Positions 1 through 12,079 of a stretch of 64,000 bases of DNA are shown one piece after another. Origin of the DNA: Tetracladium setigerum (taxonomy: Eukaryota > Ascomycota > Leotiomycetes > Helotiales). The stretch spans positions 186,001 through 250,000 of the forward strand of contig PZJY01000001.1 of the NCBI GenBank assembly GCA_031472005.1. Direction: 5' to 3'. Both the position numbers and the translations under genes were made by a program. The notes under the pieces were generated by a model that did no database searches, was not told the origin of the DNA, and saw nothing but the letters and a program-made list of their open reading frames with translations. Each line of letters begins with the position of its first letter. The stretch's first letter is position 1.

Positions 1-839
1 CCGGCCAGCGGCGACTCCGGAACCGCATAACAAGCTGGATCATCATCGGCACTTTCGCAGAAGCCCTGCGCGGCAAAGATGATCTTCTGCGTTAGATTTT
101 GCTGCTCATATCCATCCCCTCCTATCCTCTCTCTGGCTCGCAACTCCGCGATACGCATGAGCTCCAAATACCGCTCCATCAGCACATCTGGACGGAGTTG
201 AAACACTGTTCCTTCCGCATCAGGGATCAGCACTACATCCTCGTCTCTCTCGGGCCCGAGGCTATTGAAGAAATCGAGGATTCCTCGTACGCGGCCGAGG
301 TGTGCGCCGTTGTTGGCGAGATTGCTGTCAACGTAGCGGTCGTTCCAGGAGGTGAGGATCGGTGTGGGGTAGTGGTTTGCAGCGGCCGAGACGACGAGGC
401 GGCATGTTGGGAGGGTTTTGCGGGGGGAGGTGACGAGGAGGTGGAGGTAGCGCGCGAGAGGGGGATTTATGGTTGTTTGTACCTCTATTAAAGGCGGAGG
501 AGTCTGTAGATTTAATTCATTCAATTGTTAGCAAGTTGAAGACAGACACAATCAATTGATTAAAAACAAACACAACCAAACAAATAAAACAATTATGTGA
601 GAGACCAAGAGGGAAGAGGGGAGACATACCTGTATCGACCCCGAAATGGTCCACGACAGCACCAAGGCCAAAAACAGAATCGTCCCGACCAGCCAGCCCT
701 TCACGCGACCACCATGGCGAATAACGACATCTTTCACCTTTTCGACGACGCTCTGCTCGCTTTCTACGGTGGCATCTTCGCGTTGGGCGAGCAGTTGGTA
801 GCGGGTTCGGAGGGAGGTGGTGAGGGAAGACCACATCAT
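1..839 (-). CDS. PLOD-type glycosyltransferase-like protein, paralogue A (3' end outside window)
   Basis: The start is at 839. A 70-residue first exon (630-839) is followed by an intron at 504-629 (GTATGT...CTACAG, phase 0), and the second exon stays open to the window edge. Exon 1 carries one hydrophobic segment (about residues 50-66, WLVGTILFLALVLSW), which suggests a type II Golgi/ER membrane protein. Exon 2 aligns by eye with the gene at 3007-4627: the stretch ending in VFQLRPDVL matches IHFQLPPEVI, and the stretch ending in ACYAVPES matches ACWAVPEA. That places it with the fungal relatives of procollagen galactosyl/lysyl-hydroxylase glycosyltransferase domains. The usual metal-binding D-x-x-D reads D-A-E-G here, so activity is doubtful. 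It is a tandem paralogue of its neighbour. Family assignment is by pattern recognition, not a search. Confidence 0.7.
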
Positions 840-969
840 TTATATATTTTTTATCGCAGAAGTAGTGGTGGTGGTGGTGGGGGAATCATGGGTTGGGTAG
901 AATGGTTGTCAGATGTCAGAAGAAGGGGAGATACCGAAAGTTAAAATGGTACAATGTAAGTGATGCAAT

Positions 970-1003
970 AGAAGAAGAAGAAGAAGTAGTAGAAGAAGAA
1001 GAA
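970..1003. repeat. GAA/AGA trinucleotide microsatellite
   Basis: An interrupted run of GAA units, broken once by a TAGTA segment, upstream of paralogue A. Probably length-polymorphic. Confidence 0.85.
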
Positions 1004-1673
1004 GGTGGTGAAAAGGCTTAATTAATACAATGCAGCAATGGAGAGATAGAGGGACAGAGAGAGAGAGAGCGCGAGAGAGAGTTAGGTATCATCCAACATG
1101 AATGACCTTCACTCCTCAACATGTATGTAGGATGGTAAGGATGGATGGATGGTCGTTCGTTTGCTCGTTGCAGGTTAAGGGATTCAAAGAAAAAGAAGTG
1201 GAGAGGGACAAGCGCTATGCTATGTAGGTAAGGATAAGGGAGGAGGGTAAGGTAAGGTATATAATGCCCAGCCGGTACTGGACTCCTCCTGCCTGCCCTC
1301 CGTACAGTTACAGTACAAGTATCCGTAGTTATGCTCCCAAGTGTTTTGAACCCAAGATAAAATAAATATCCTCTTAACCCCCCCCCTCCAAGATTCAAGA
1401 ACCCTGTCTTTTTGTCTCACTCTTGGGTCACCAAGACTGATTGATAAAAAGAAAAAAGAAAATTAAAAGCGCCTGAAGTTGCCGCCAGCCTGCCTGGCGT
1501 TCTGCCCTCCGCCGTAGATTAGGGAACAGCAGTGTCTTTTGCACTCAACAAACGAACCTCTTCAATCTTACCCTTTTCTTCAACTGTAAAGGAAGTAAAT
1601 ATCTTCTCTAAAACTACATTACAGAACCCAGCCAACCATTCCCTTTTATCCCAAAGAGGTAACAAAAAACCAA

Positions 1674-1696
1674 CCTACCTACCTACCTACCTACCC
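1674..1696. repeat. CCTA tetranucleotide microsatellite
   Basis: Nearly six tandem CCTA units (23 bases) in the non-coding region between the two glycosyltransferase paralogues. Confidence 0.85.
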
Positions 1697-3006
1697 ACCA
1701 TCACAACCACCCACCCAAGTGCAGGGTTTCAATTAACCCAAGACCACCCCCAAGAGCCCAAGCAGCCAAGTTGACAAGGAGTACAGTGCAGCAATCCATC
1801 ATAGATAAAAAAACGGGCCAATCAATGGCCTGTGAATGATCAGCGATCCCACTTTCTTTCAGCCGCTTCTCCCGGCTTGGGGGGTTTGTGTGGGTTACAG
1901 TACAGTAAGGAGAAGCTTGGAGAGGTAGGGGGTTAGGGGAGTGTGTGAGGTAATGCTTTTTTGGCTGGATGGGTGAGGTTGTAGGTCACCGTATTCACAA
2001 GCTGGGTTGGGAAGAAGGAGGGAAGGCGGAGGCGGAGGCTGAGATGGGTGATGGGTGATGTGGCTTGAGAGAGGCGCTCAGAGCTGAGAAAGGGAGTGAG
2101 AGTGAGAGTGGGTTTGTTCTGTGCAAAAAAGACAAATGGGGAGAGAAAGAGAAAGAGAAAGCCTTGTACGACACATTGGCTTTTTTCATTCTTTTTTTCA
2201 TCCTTTTTGGGCATCAACTGTTTGCCAATTAGCTCCTTACAACAATTCCTATGTCACCTTTGATCCCAAGAAATTCAAAGAAAATTAAGAGGATACCAAG
2301 GCTGCGGAAGTAAATCCATAATAATCATCATCACTATCAGTCCCCAGCGAGGGGGAAGGAACCAGGCGTCTTTACTCCGTACTTCGTACTTTCTTCACGA
2401 ACGGCCCTTTTTTTTCTTTCTTTCATAAAACTTACAGTGCGTTCCGGTGGAGCAAAGTCAATCAAAACTCGGAAATATCGGCCTTTACCATTTTTAACAT
2501 TACAAGATTGTGAAAATGTTGGCAGGGTGTGGTGGACTGTGTGGACGGAAGGATTTTGGGATTTTGGAACTTTGAAATTTTGGATTATTGGGTGAAGTAT
2601 GAGATAGATAGATACATTAGCTAGATAGGTAGATGGTGTATTGTAGTGTGTTGTATGTGTGTGTATCGTGTATTAAATATAAATTTCTCTATGTGTAATC
2701 TTACATTCCAATCGCTCTAGAATTGACATTCTAGAAAGAGGGAGGAGGTATCTATATGCTTAGGTATTTTTGAACCCCCGTCATTCGCCCACCCAATCGA
2801 TGCCAGTAGCACAGTAGTGTGCAATCCAATCCAGTCCAATCCCAAAATAATAAAAGGTCATATCCCAAACAGCCCCAAAACGCTTAGAAAGAAAAAAAAA
2901 CACCTAGAGTGTATGATGTATGCGCAACGCAAGCTATGCTTAAAACCCAAAATTAAAAATCAAGAACAAGAAAAACAATGGAGCTCATGTCTGTCCCCTC
3001 TTTCTC

Positions 3007-4627
3007 TCACCTCCCCTCCTTCTTCTCCTGCCGATTATACAAAATCGTCTCATGAGCCGCACACAGCTCATCCCAACCCAAAAACGTCGCATTGCCCGAG
3101 TAAGCACCTCCCTTAACACCCCAATCCGTCTTCGTCCCATCCTCAGGCAACCCTTTACCCACCACATCCCCCCACCACCACGAACTACCCCCAATCTCCG
3201 ATTTCGTGATCAGTGGCCTGCCGTACTCCCTCTCTTCCTCCATTCTACGGCGGATTCCGGCTTTCAAGAGTTCTTCACCGTATGGGATGAACCAGAGGCG
3301 CGGCCACCATTTTTGACGGAAGGATTTGTCGCCGGTGAAGTGGAGGAGGGGGAAGATGGTTCCCGAGATGACGTTGGCGCCTAGTTGGAGACTGTCCCAG
3401 GACAGATGTGTTGGCACTTTTTTTGCGTCGTCGGTTGTTGTTGTTGTTGACTCTAGTGACCTCTTCTCGGATGGCATGGGTAGTACAGCATCAAATGGGC
3501 CTCTTCCCTTCAATATATCCTGAGGGAGGTATCGATTCCTGTACCAATCGTCTGTCAAGATATGTTGCTTCGTCTCATTGACATCATAGTGATCGGCCTT
3601 CACCTCTCCGACGTTGAAGGTCATCCACGTGATATACTCCCTGAAGAAAGCCATCGTCTGGAACAAGACGGCCTCGTAGTCCAGACCTAGGTAATACTCT
3701 GTTCTCTGTCCGGCTTCGATGTGAGGCCAATCAACATCCTCCTTCTTGATACCCTTCAATGGCTCACCGGCCTCCAAGGTCTTCCGCGCATACTCCTGCA
3801 CACCCCACACGTTGGCGAAATAGAACTGATCTGAATCGGTTGTGTGTTCGTTATGGATAAGATCCAACGTCGCACGGAAGATATTCTTCACGTCATCCAC
3901 CGGTCCGATGACCGTGCCGGAATTGAGCCATCGAGGACGATTGAAAGCATTACCACTATCCGTGTACGGGCCAAAGGCGAACTTTGCATCCGACGCTTCG
4001 GGCACCGCCCAACAAGCCGGTCGTCGTGGATCAACCGGCCAACAGACCTTATCATGGCCAAACATCACGGTTTGCTTGAAGCCATGCTGGCGCGTGACGT
4101 TGGCACCAAGACGATCTTCAATGCGTTTGTTGGCGCGAGCATTCTCCTGGAAGTAGCGCGAGATGATGACCTCCGGTGGAAGTTGGAAATGGATATCAAA
4201 GCCGTCGACAATGAGTACGAGCTCAGTCCCCTTGCCAGAGTCGGAGAGTTCGTCCAGGTACTCTAGGATGGTCCATACTTTGGCCAGATGCTGGACGTAG
4301 GCGTCGGCAGCTTCTTCAGCACCCCAGTTGATGAGGACGGCGGGGGATAACCCAGAATTTGGGCGGAGAGTAGAAGTTTACATAGGTCCTCGTTGCTGCT
4401 GGTGGCGGGGACGATGAAATGGAGAGAAGCTTCAGGGAGCTGGCAGCGTGTGTTAGTTAGTTTGTTCGTTGATATGTGTTGGCAGTGGCGAGAGGAGGAC
4501 AGGGGGAGGAATATGTACATACCTCTTCCTCTTTTGGGAAATTAAATATCAGGCCAGCCAGAATGAAGAATAAGGCGACGGCGACGACGACCTTATATCG
4601 AAACCATCGTGCTGAGACGAACGACAT
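3007..4627 (-). CDS. PLOD-type glycosyltransferase-like protein, paralogue B (one frame break)
   Basis: Exon 1 (4523-4627, 35 codons) begins at 4627 and encodes a signal anchor with the core VVVAVALFFILAGLIF. The intron is 4440-4522 (GTATGT...CTGCCAG, phase 0). Exon 2 runs to the stop at 3007. The catalytic domain holds the metal-binding motif LIVDGFDIHF (D-x-x-D intact), followed by conserved blocks around CWPVDPRRPACW and FAFGPYTDSG. By family knowledge such proteins transfer a hexose in the secretory pathway; the acceptor here is unknown. The frame breaks at the five-base G run 4342-4346 (C run on the coding strand): one extra base joins ILGYPP to VLINWG smoothly, giving about 513 residues. 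It sits directly downstream of its paralogue on the same strand, with separate promoters. The break is more likely a sequence error than gene loss. Confidence 0.75.
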
Positions 4628-6629
4628 GAAGAGAGACGAGACGAGATGAGATGAGACGAGAGCGACTCCTCAACTCGTGAGATGTGATGGTGCTGAGTGG
4701 GTGACGTATGTACGTACGACCAGCTGAGAAGCAGCAGCTGTGTGAAAAGAAAAAAGACCTTTCTTCAATACGTTTCAATCATTCATTCCCCAGTCCGTCC
4801 TGCAGTCACGCGAAATCGAGCTGAAAATGAGGATGTGATGATATGTGTTGATGCGGTTGTGAAAAGCATGATACTCGCAAGATACGATGTCGCATCTACA
4901 AAAGGGCGAGAGAAATTGAACGAGAAGTAGGTAGTAGAGAGGACGGGAGGGAGAGAGAGAGGCTGAAGTGAAGGATGGAGGAGCGGGATGATGGTGAAAA
5001 GGGAGTGGAATCACTGGAATGGGAAAGGGAAAGATCAAGAAATCCAAGACTTCAAGTTCCATCCCGCTCCACCACCGCTCTTGGCTGTCCGGATGGGACA
5101 TTAAAGTCCGCCGTAGAGTACATTAGCAGTGACACAACCCACAGCCAGCGGAGGCAGCATAAGCGCAAGGCGGTTTTGGGGGAAACCAAAATAGCTTTTT
5201 GGCCACCCCGAAACACTGCGTATTTCACGTATATTGTTAGTCTAGTCTATTGAGACTATCGATGCGAAGAATATACACGGTATTGGAAGTTTCAATAGAT
5301 ATTCTCTGGCTTTCCGCATATGCTTGATCCCGTAACTTCCGTATCTTCTAAAAAGGAATTCGATTCTAGTCAGTCGAGTACCCGCTCCGCTTCCTCTCCT
5401 ATCTACAATCCCACGAATTCTACATGCCATCCTTCCAAGATTTAATTCGAAACATCTTCCTCTCCACCCCAAAGCAAAGGGATCCAGGCCAGGGGGGAAG
5501 AAACGGGATCCCGACCCGAAATAGGAGTCGGAACATTCCAGATCTGTACTACTTACTGTACTCTAATAATGACACTTTATGTTTGACGTCATGCCAACGA
5601 TAAGATGTGCTTATCTCTTCTCATCCTTCCTCTTCCCCTTCTCAGCTTTCTTTCTTCTACGGATACGGAGTTCAGTAAGGTGTACTCAGCCGTGAGTGTG
5701 CGCCACAGATGGATGTTCCCTACCTACTATACCATACATACTGCATATATTATCTCTCTCACTCCTCTCCATCTAGGCAATAAACACACATACATACCTT
5801 AGAATACTCTACCCAACAAGACAGCTAGCTCACCCTCAATCAATCATAAATCAAAAATAAGGAGGTATTTTACCATTGAATAATATGCCCACACGCGACA
5901 CAAACACACATTCATTCCGCAACAAAGCCAAGTCGCAGGGGTTATTATTCGGCAGAAGGGGAAAGAAATAATGGTGTCTTGTCTTTTGTCTTGGGAATAC
6001 CTTGGCTGGCGGCTCGCTTGTGGGGAAGAACGGCAATGCGGCAACAGGCAGAGCACGAGCAGCCCCTATCTTTCATGGTCTCTTTGAGTCTTTTCATCTG
6101 GTTGGTTTCATGATTATCGTATTCGCTTCTGTTCGTGTCTGTCGTATTTGGCTGATTCACTGTTCACTGTGTTTAGTAATCGCAAAATGAAAAAACCATC
6201 TCAACTAGATTCGACGTCACGTGAGAGAGAAGTAGATCCTCCATCACAATCTCTAAATGGTCGCATACTATCAATTACGGTAACTAGTCACCTCAAAACT
6301 GTCCTTCAAATCACCCAAAACAAGATGATAATCTGCGTAGTGTCACATTTCATATCGAAGTCCTCTGCTCTAACCACCATTCATATCTATGTACATATCG
6401 TTAGAGTGAGCTGCCCCTTGAAAATCTGAGACTCCCTTCTAAAAATCAAAATGGTATCATGAAGTAAAGCCGTGTATGCATCCACCCACCAGTAGTACGC
6501 CTCCTTTGCCGAAGCTGTGGTTCTATCTCCTTAGCCATAGCAAATAATGCAACCAGAAAATGCCTCGTCCCAATGCCCTGCGCCAACAAAAAAACAGAGA
6601 GAAAACTATAAATACAACCCCGTCCTTCC
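4628..6629. other. Intergenic region, no gene seen
   Basis: About 2 kb between the start of paralogue B and the end of the BRCT gene. It is rich in purine/pyrimidine tracts (GA-rich around 4930-5040), with only short, unconvincing ORFs. The part nearest 4628 should contain the promoter of paralogue B, and the part near 6500-6629 the 3' region of the BRCT gene. Confidence 0.5.
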
Positions 6630-9600
6630 TCAATCATCCATCAATTGTCCCAGAATGAGGCTCTGCACCACAGTTTCATCACAGATCACGCGAACTCGCT
6701 TGGGAGCTGGCATGTCCTGAGATGCTGCAGTCGAAGCTCTCTTTCGCTTTTGTGTGCCACTTGGTGCCGTGTCAAACAAAGCGGCATCAGCTCCATCCTC
6801 GATTTTTTGGACATAGACCATGTCCCAATCACTGCCTTCTTTCTCGCCTTCCGCCAGCTTCTTTCGTGCCTCTGCAAGGTCAACGACGTGACCGATTCGC
6901 GCTGGGCCCAATGCTCGTGTCAGGAAGACGTAGGGAACTCGAGCTTCGGATCTCTTCCCCCGGCCCGTCACGAAGAGAACGGACTTTCCATCTAGAAGTT
7001 GATCACGAGACTGAAAAGTTTTGATAAGATTAGCCTCGAGGGCAGGGTAAGGTTGCAGGTTACGACTCCGATATGCATCCCCGAGAAACGTCGACTGCCC
7101 AGCACAAAGGAGGTACAAAGACCAATCGATCACCAATTGTTTCGAGATGCATTCCTTGATCCATTTTCCTGAGATGCAAGGGAGGCCGAGGGCTAAAGCT
7201 TGTATGTATTTGACTCTTCTTGAATGTTGATCAGCAATCAATGCTGTGAAACCGATCTTTTCCGCTGTGGTCAGAAGCTTGAGTTCCTTCGAGTCACCGG
7301 TGGCTGTCATAGCCGATTTGTTGAATAGCATGTCGAATCCATCTTCAAGAATTTGACCTCCATTGTCAAGGATGAGCCCCATGATTTCTTCTTTCTCGCC
7401 TTCCTCTGAAAGATAAGACACAGCAAATGCCATGTTGCTAAAGATGCCTTCTACTTTCTTGATTTTATTCGATGCAGTACTTGTGACATGGCCTAAAGCA
7501 AGGGGGTCGTCGCTAGACTCTCTATGACTTGGAGCGAGTGACTTGCGTTTTGATGATCGTGTCGGCGCAGGTGGACCTTCAACTGTTCCATCTAGGAGGG
7601 TGCTCGACTTTCTCTTACTCACTGTTCGTTTCTTCTGCTCGGCGGTTGGTGTCTGATCACGAGATGAAGGAACTGGAGCTGCCGACATCGATTTGCGGAC
7701 AGTGGCCCGTTTCTTCGGAGGTGCCTTCGTCTTTCGGGTTGGGTTTTCAACTACCGACATGGTAGGCGATTTTGCCAGATCATCTCCAGAAGTATTTGAT
7801 GATATTGCAGCTGATCGAGACTTTGACGCTGATCCTTTACCATACTTCATCATCTTCTTTGCTTTCGGGGTAGCATCTTGTGCACGTTGATTCAAGGCAG
7901 GTAGATCTTCAGCCTCATTTGGGGAATTGTCTGATGACGCAGGGTCGTCGTCCGTATCAGACATGCCGTCGATCTCCATCGAAGCCTTCGATGCCTCGTC
8001 TGGGTCGGTGGCCGGCGCCGAAGACAAAGCGCTAGACTCCGGCTCATTCGATGGAATGGGTGTTTGAGGCTTCGATGTGGAGTCATCTCTCTGCTCCAGC
8101 TCGATTGTTTCTGCTTCCGTCAATTCAGGTACTAGAGGAGATATCGATGGGGCTTTTGCAAGTGTTCTTCTTCGAATTGGTTTTCTGAGACCTCGTTTCG
8201 CTGGGATTACTGGGGGAGTAAGCAACATTAGGCTTTGTTGCGATGAAGGATTTGGGACGAGCTTCTCTGGCACCGGTTTCGGCGAAGCTGCATCGATCTC
8301 TTTTGCTTCGACATCCCTTTCGGATACTACTGGCAGCACAGACTGAGGCTCAGAGCTTAGAGATTGCCCCAGGTTTTCGTTCGGTAGTGGACTCGAATTC
8401 GACATTGCAGTATTGTACGACGTTTCTGCTGCCTCACTACCTTTGTCGGCTTCTTCCGACGGTAGTACAGGGGAAAGCAGTGGAAGGCTCAAAGACTTTG
8501 GCAAAGAGCTTCTCGAAGAAAGCAGGAGTTCATGGGGCGAAGCCTGTCTTGGCGACGGTTGACTCGGCGAGGCTTCTCTTCTGGGTGACTCTTCAGACGA
8601 GTCTATGGGTTTGTGCTTTTGAGAAGATCTCCGCGGAGGCGAAAGCTCTGGAGCTGAAGATTGCGGTGCTTTGGTTTTCTGAGAGGACTTTCGTGAAACT
8701 GAGACTTCTCGCGAAAGGCCAATAGCCAAATCAAAATCAACATCTTGTGTAAAACCAGGAAGATCTCCCATGTCTGCGTCCTCTACTCCACGAGAGAAAC
8801 TGCGAGAAAAACTAGCGATGTCATTCATGGGTCTAATCCGGTCTGAGTGAATAGGACTGGTCTCTGGAACTGTCATGTCATCAGGACCGTTCGACACAGC
8901 CTGTGACAGGACGTTTGCGACAGGTAGTCTCTGACTTTGATGAGGTATGGCTTCAAGCTGCTGAAGACCCGATTCGGTGGGAGACGGATGTTCATGAATA
9001 GAAGACTTCGGTTTTGGCCGAATCGAACTTTCAGCAATCTGTGAAACAGACTGGCTAAATTGACCCAGGTCCCGATCCGCACCGGGGAGGTCATCGCTAG
9101 GGAGTACCTGGCTATCCGTAATAACTTCGTCTTGCTGCGTATCCCGTGCATCTAATCCGATACATTGAGCTATGTATTCATCCTCGAGGCTTCGTCGACG
9201 CCCGACAGTATGAAAAGAAGGCTTACCGTTTGAAGGAGAACGCTCGCGTTTGGAAGTAGAAGGAACTTCCACCACCCCGGAAGCCGTGACTGGGGATGAT
9301 TGTGCACGATTTGACGATCTTCCAGTTGGACGAGTCACAGGAGCAGGTGAGGATGGAGGTCGACTTGAAGAGCCCCGAAGCTGACGTGTTTTCACAGCAG
9401 CAAGTTCTCGATCAATTTTCTGCCGAATCTTTCTCATTTTTGCGTCCGCTGGATTGCTGTAAATAGAGGAATCGGACTCTGTTTCAGAAGCTTCGTCGGC
9501 AGCCTCCTTAACCAGTTTCTCTTGTTTCATTTTCTCATGTTTCTCTTGACTTTCTTTCATGGTAATATATCCACGGCGTTGAATGACACTGCTCTGAATA

Positions 9601-10863
9601 TTGTCGGGTGCAGTTCGAAAGATTTCTGGGGACGCCGAAGGCTCATTTTCAACCCTAGCGATAAGTGAGTTCTGAAACTCGGGCGATGATTGATGCAATC
9701 CCCGCTGTAGAGGTGAAGACGGTAACCCTGGTGTAGTCATTTCGTTGAATATATGCGGAGATGGCCGTGAAGAAGTCGGACTGTGGAATTGAGCACGAAT
9801 CGTCGAAGAAGCCTGTGTCGCTCCAAACATGTCAAATCCCTTCATGACACTTCCTTTGTTTTTAAAGGGATTAACTGGCGCAGCTGGAGTCTTTGGCTCG
9901 TAGGAGCCCATGGACGCTTGAGGTGGTGGAGGTGGAAGGTATGGGGCATCCTCGGATTCTGGTTCCTCGTCCTGCTCTTGCGAATTCTCTTGAAGTGCGG
10001 CGAGATCGAAAGCAAGGTGACCTGTGTCATTTTCCCCATATGTGTGCGGTGTCGAATCGGTAAAGAGAGATTGGTTGTTTGAATGAATATTTGCATTCGG
10101 GGCTGCATGGTCGAGGGAGTTTATTGATGATTGCAGCATCGACCTGCTCTGGTAGTTGTATTCCTCGTAAACGGATGCGGAATTCTGCTGTGTAGGGGAC
10201 ATCGAGTTCTGCTGTGTCGCATTGCCAGCCTCCATTGCTTTCGCACCACGCCGTGGTCGCTGCGGTATCTCGTGGTCAAGAAGTCGAAGTCCGCCCACGC
10301 TGTCTCTAGCAAGCTTCTTGTGCGGGAGCTTCTGCTCATTGAGATTGGTAAAGGTGACAGGTTGCGAACGATCTGCTAGAGCCTTGGGGGTTTGCTGCGT
10401 GACAGTTGTCTCGTCCTGCCGTTGGTGAATGATTGAAGGTATTTCGAGCTCGAGGTCTTGGTTGGGTTCGGGATCGGCTTCAGGACCAGCTTCTTGCGCT
10501 GCCCATTCTAATGGAAGGAGGTCAAGCGTAGCCTTGCCGTTATTATTGTTATCGTCTGCGAGATCCGGGGCCTTCTCCTCCTCATCCTCCTCCTCCTCGA
10601 TGGTGGCTACAGTGTTGATGTTGAGATTCGATCTTGACGCGCCAACCGCGTTCTGCTCTTCGCGTGGTGCTGGACTGCTCTAAAATAATTGAGGTGAGGT
10701 TAGCGATCCCTGCTGCATCTGAGAGTGTGGTTGGTGGTGGCGGTCGACCTACCGAAAGGATCTGGTACTGATAATCCCGGCAGTGTTGGGAATCCCATTC
10801 TGTGCCGCCTTCGCCATTATAAGCGGCTTCTTCAGCCTTCGCGACAGACTTGAAGACAGACAT
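6630..10863 (-). CDS. Rad9/Crb2-like DNA-damage checkpoint mediator with tandem BRCT domains
   Basis: Exon 1 (10753-10863) gives 37 residues starting MSVFKSVAKAEEAAYNGEGG. The intron is 10680-10752 (GTAGGT, GCTAACC branch, TTTTAG, phase 0). Exon 2 runs uninterrupted to 6630, for 1386 residues. The first 1100 residues are Ser/Pro/Lys-rich, low-complexity and scattered with SQ/TQ sites such as TQQNS, the expected targets of ATM/ATR kinases. From about residue 1116 two BRCT-type repeats follow; the first includes GGQILEDGFDML and ISGKWIKECI, the second starts around GKSVLFVTGRG. The length and layout fit the Rad9/Crb2/53BP1 family, which bridges damaged chromatin to the effector kinase in the nucleus. 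I cannot see a Tudor domain just before the BRCTs, where Crb2 has one. The 4.2 kb frame is clean, in contrast to several neighbours. Other large BRCT scaffolds remain possible. Confidence 0.75.
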
Positions 10864-11526
10864 TTGGCATGCTGGCCGTCATAATTGGAGAGCCGAAGTG
10901 TCGTTGGTGTTGTCGAAATGCTCTGCGCGACGCGACTTTGCTGGTTCTTTCACGTCGGCTAAACGGATAATACTCATGTGAACGAGACGCTATCACGTGA
11001 TCCAATATTCCCTCGGGCCTTACTCATCAACAAAGACGTTAGTTACAACTTGCACATTGAGAAAAAATTTCCACTTCCGGTGAATATTACTTCATAGTTG
11101 CCTAAAAGGACAGGTTTCACAGCATCTATGGCTTGAAGATCCCGTCTTACTGCTTTGTAGTGGCTTGACCTCGTCACGCTAAACTAAACGACTAACAACT
11201 TCAACATAGGTAAGTACCTACCCACGTCCATCGATATCCAAGATCGACTTTCATCTCCTGAATACCTAAACAAGGTAGCTCACAAGACAGAAATCACCTC
11301 GATTCAGTTTCCATTTACAAGTGCCAATTGCCAAGTCTTTCGGGAGGTACCATCCGAGATACTGGGCAGTGCACCAGCGCGTGCCGTATTGGCGAGAGGA
11401 GAACTTGACTTGGTATAGAAAGAACATAGAAATCTCTTATTCCCGATGTATTGATTCCTCCCAGGGTCGAGCTTAAGTCAGACAAACTTCTTTAGTTGTC
11501 CTGCTCATTGCTTATTTCGGAGTTGA

Positions 11527-11551
11527 AAGCTTGAGATTGAAGCTCAAGCTT
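11527..11551. repeat. Short perfect inverted repeat
   Basis: Nine-base arms AAGCTTGAG and CTCAAGCTT separated by seven bases. It lies in non-coding DNA 550 bases upstream of the next gene. Function unknown; it could be chance. Confidence 0.5.
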
Positions 11552-12010
11552 AGAAAAGTTCTTTGGCAACACAAGCATTTATTCTCAAGATGTTGTCATG
11601 GACTTCTAGTACGTGTATCCATCTCGTCATGAATTTTGATTGGGATCACCGGTGGGAACTGGGAACACTTCTTCGAGCAGTGCATGTTGTTGTGAACAAC
11701 AAACAAAACAGGTTCTCTCTTTGTCGACGTCAGTCTACCTATGTAACTCTGCCGGGGGCTATGCTTGTTAGGTTCAGGGTATTTCGTCCAATATGGCCGC
11801 CGGCAAATTAGAGCAATGCCACAATCAAAGCTCAGTTGGTCAATTGAGAAGCGAGATGAGCTGTTAAGCTCTTCGTGTAGCACGGTTAATCGACCGGGTA
11901 AATGGGAATAAAGTCACCAAGACTTTCAGAATGCATAGCAGCGGCGCGGTCACATCACCCGAGAACCATTTGGTTTTGGGAGTCATTTCTTTTGTTTCTT
12001 GGAGAAAGGG

Positions 12011-12016
12011 TATAAG
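12011..12016 (+). promoter_or_regulatory. TATA-like box
   Basis: TATAAG lies 69 bases before the chosen ATG at 12080, a plausible spacing for a fungal core promoter with a short leader. Confidence 0.45.
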
Positions 12017-12079
12017 ATCGATGGGAGTTCCTAGTTTTTGTTCATAGGCATTCGTTTGAGAATAATCAATAAAATCAAA

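Larger units (their letters stand above)
840..3006. other. Intergenic, low-complexity upstream region of paralogue A
   Basis: No supported gene in this 2.2 kb. It holds a GAA/AGA microsatellite (about 970-1003), a CCTA run at 1674-1696, a GATA run near 2602-2614 and many polypyrimidine/polypurine stretches typical of fungal promoters. Short ORFs here are simple-sequence translations with no protein character. Confidence 0.6.
10864..12079. other. Divergent promoter region
   Basis: A 1.2 kb region between two divergent genes (the BRCT gene leftward, the GPI-type gene rightward). No coding exon recognised. It contains a short perfect hairpin near 11527 and a TATA-like box at 12011. Confidence 0.5.

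Noticed and set aside
12038..12079. Upstream in-frame ATG of the GPI-type gene
   Set aside because: It would place a charged 14-residue extension before an otherwise ideal signal peptide.
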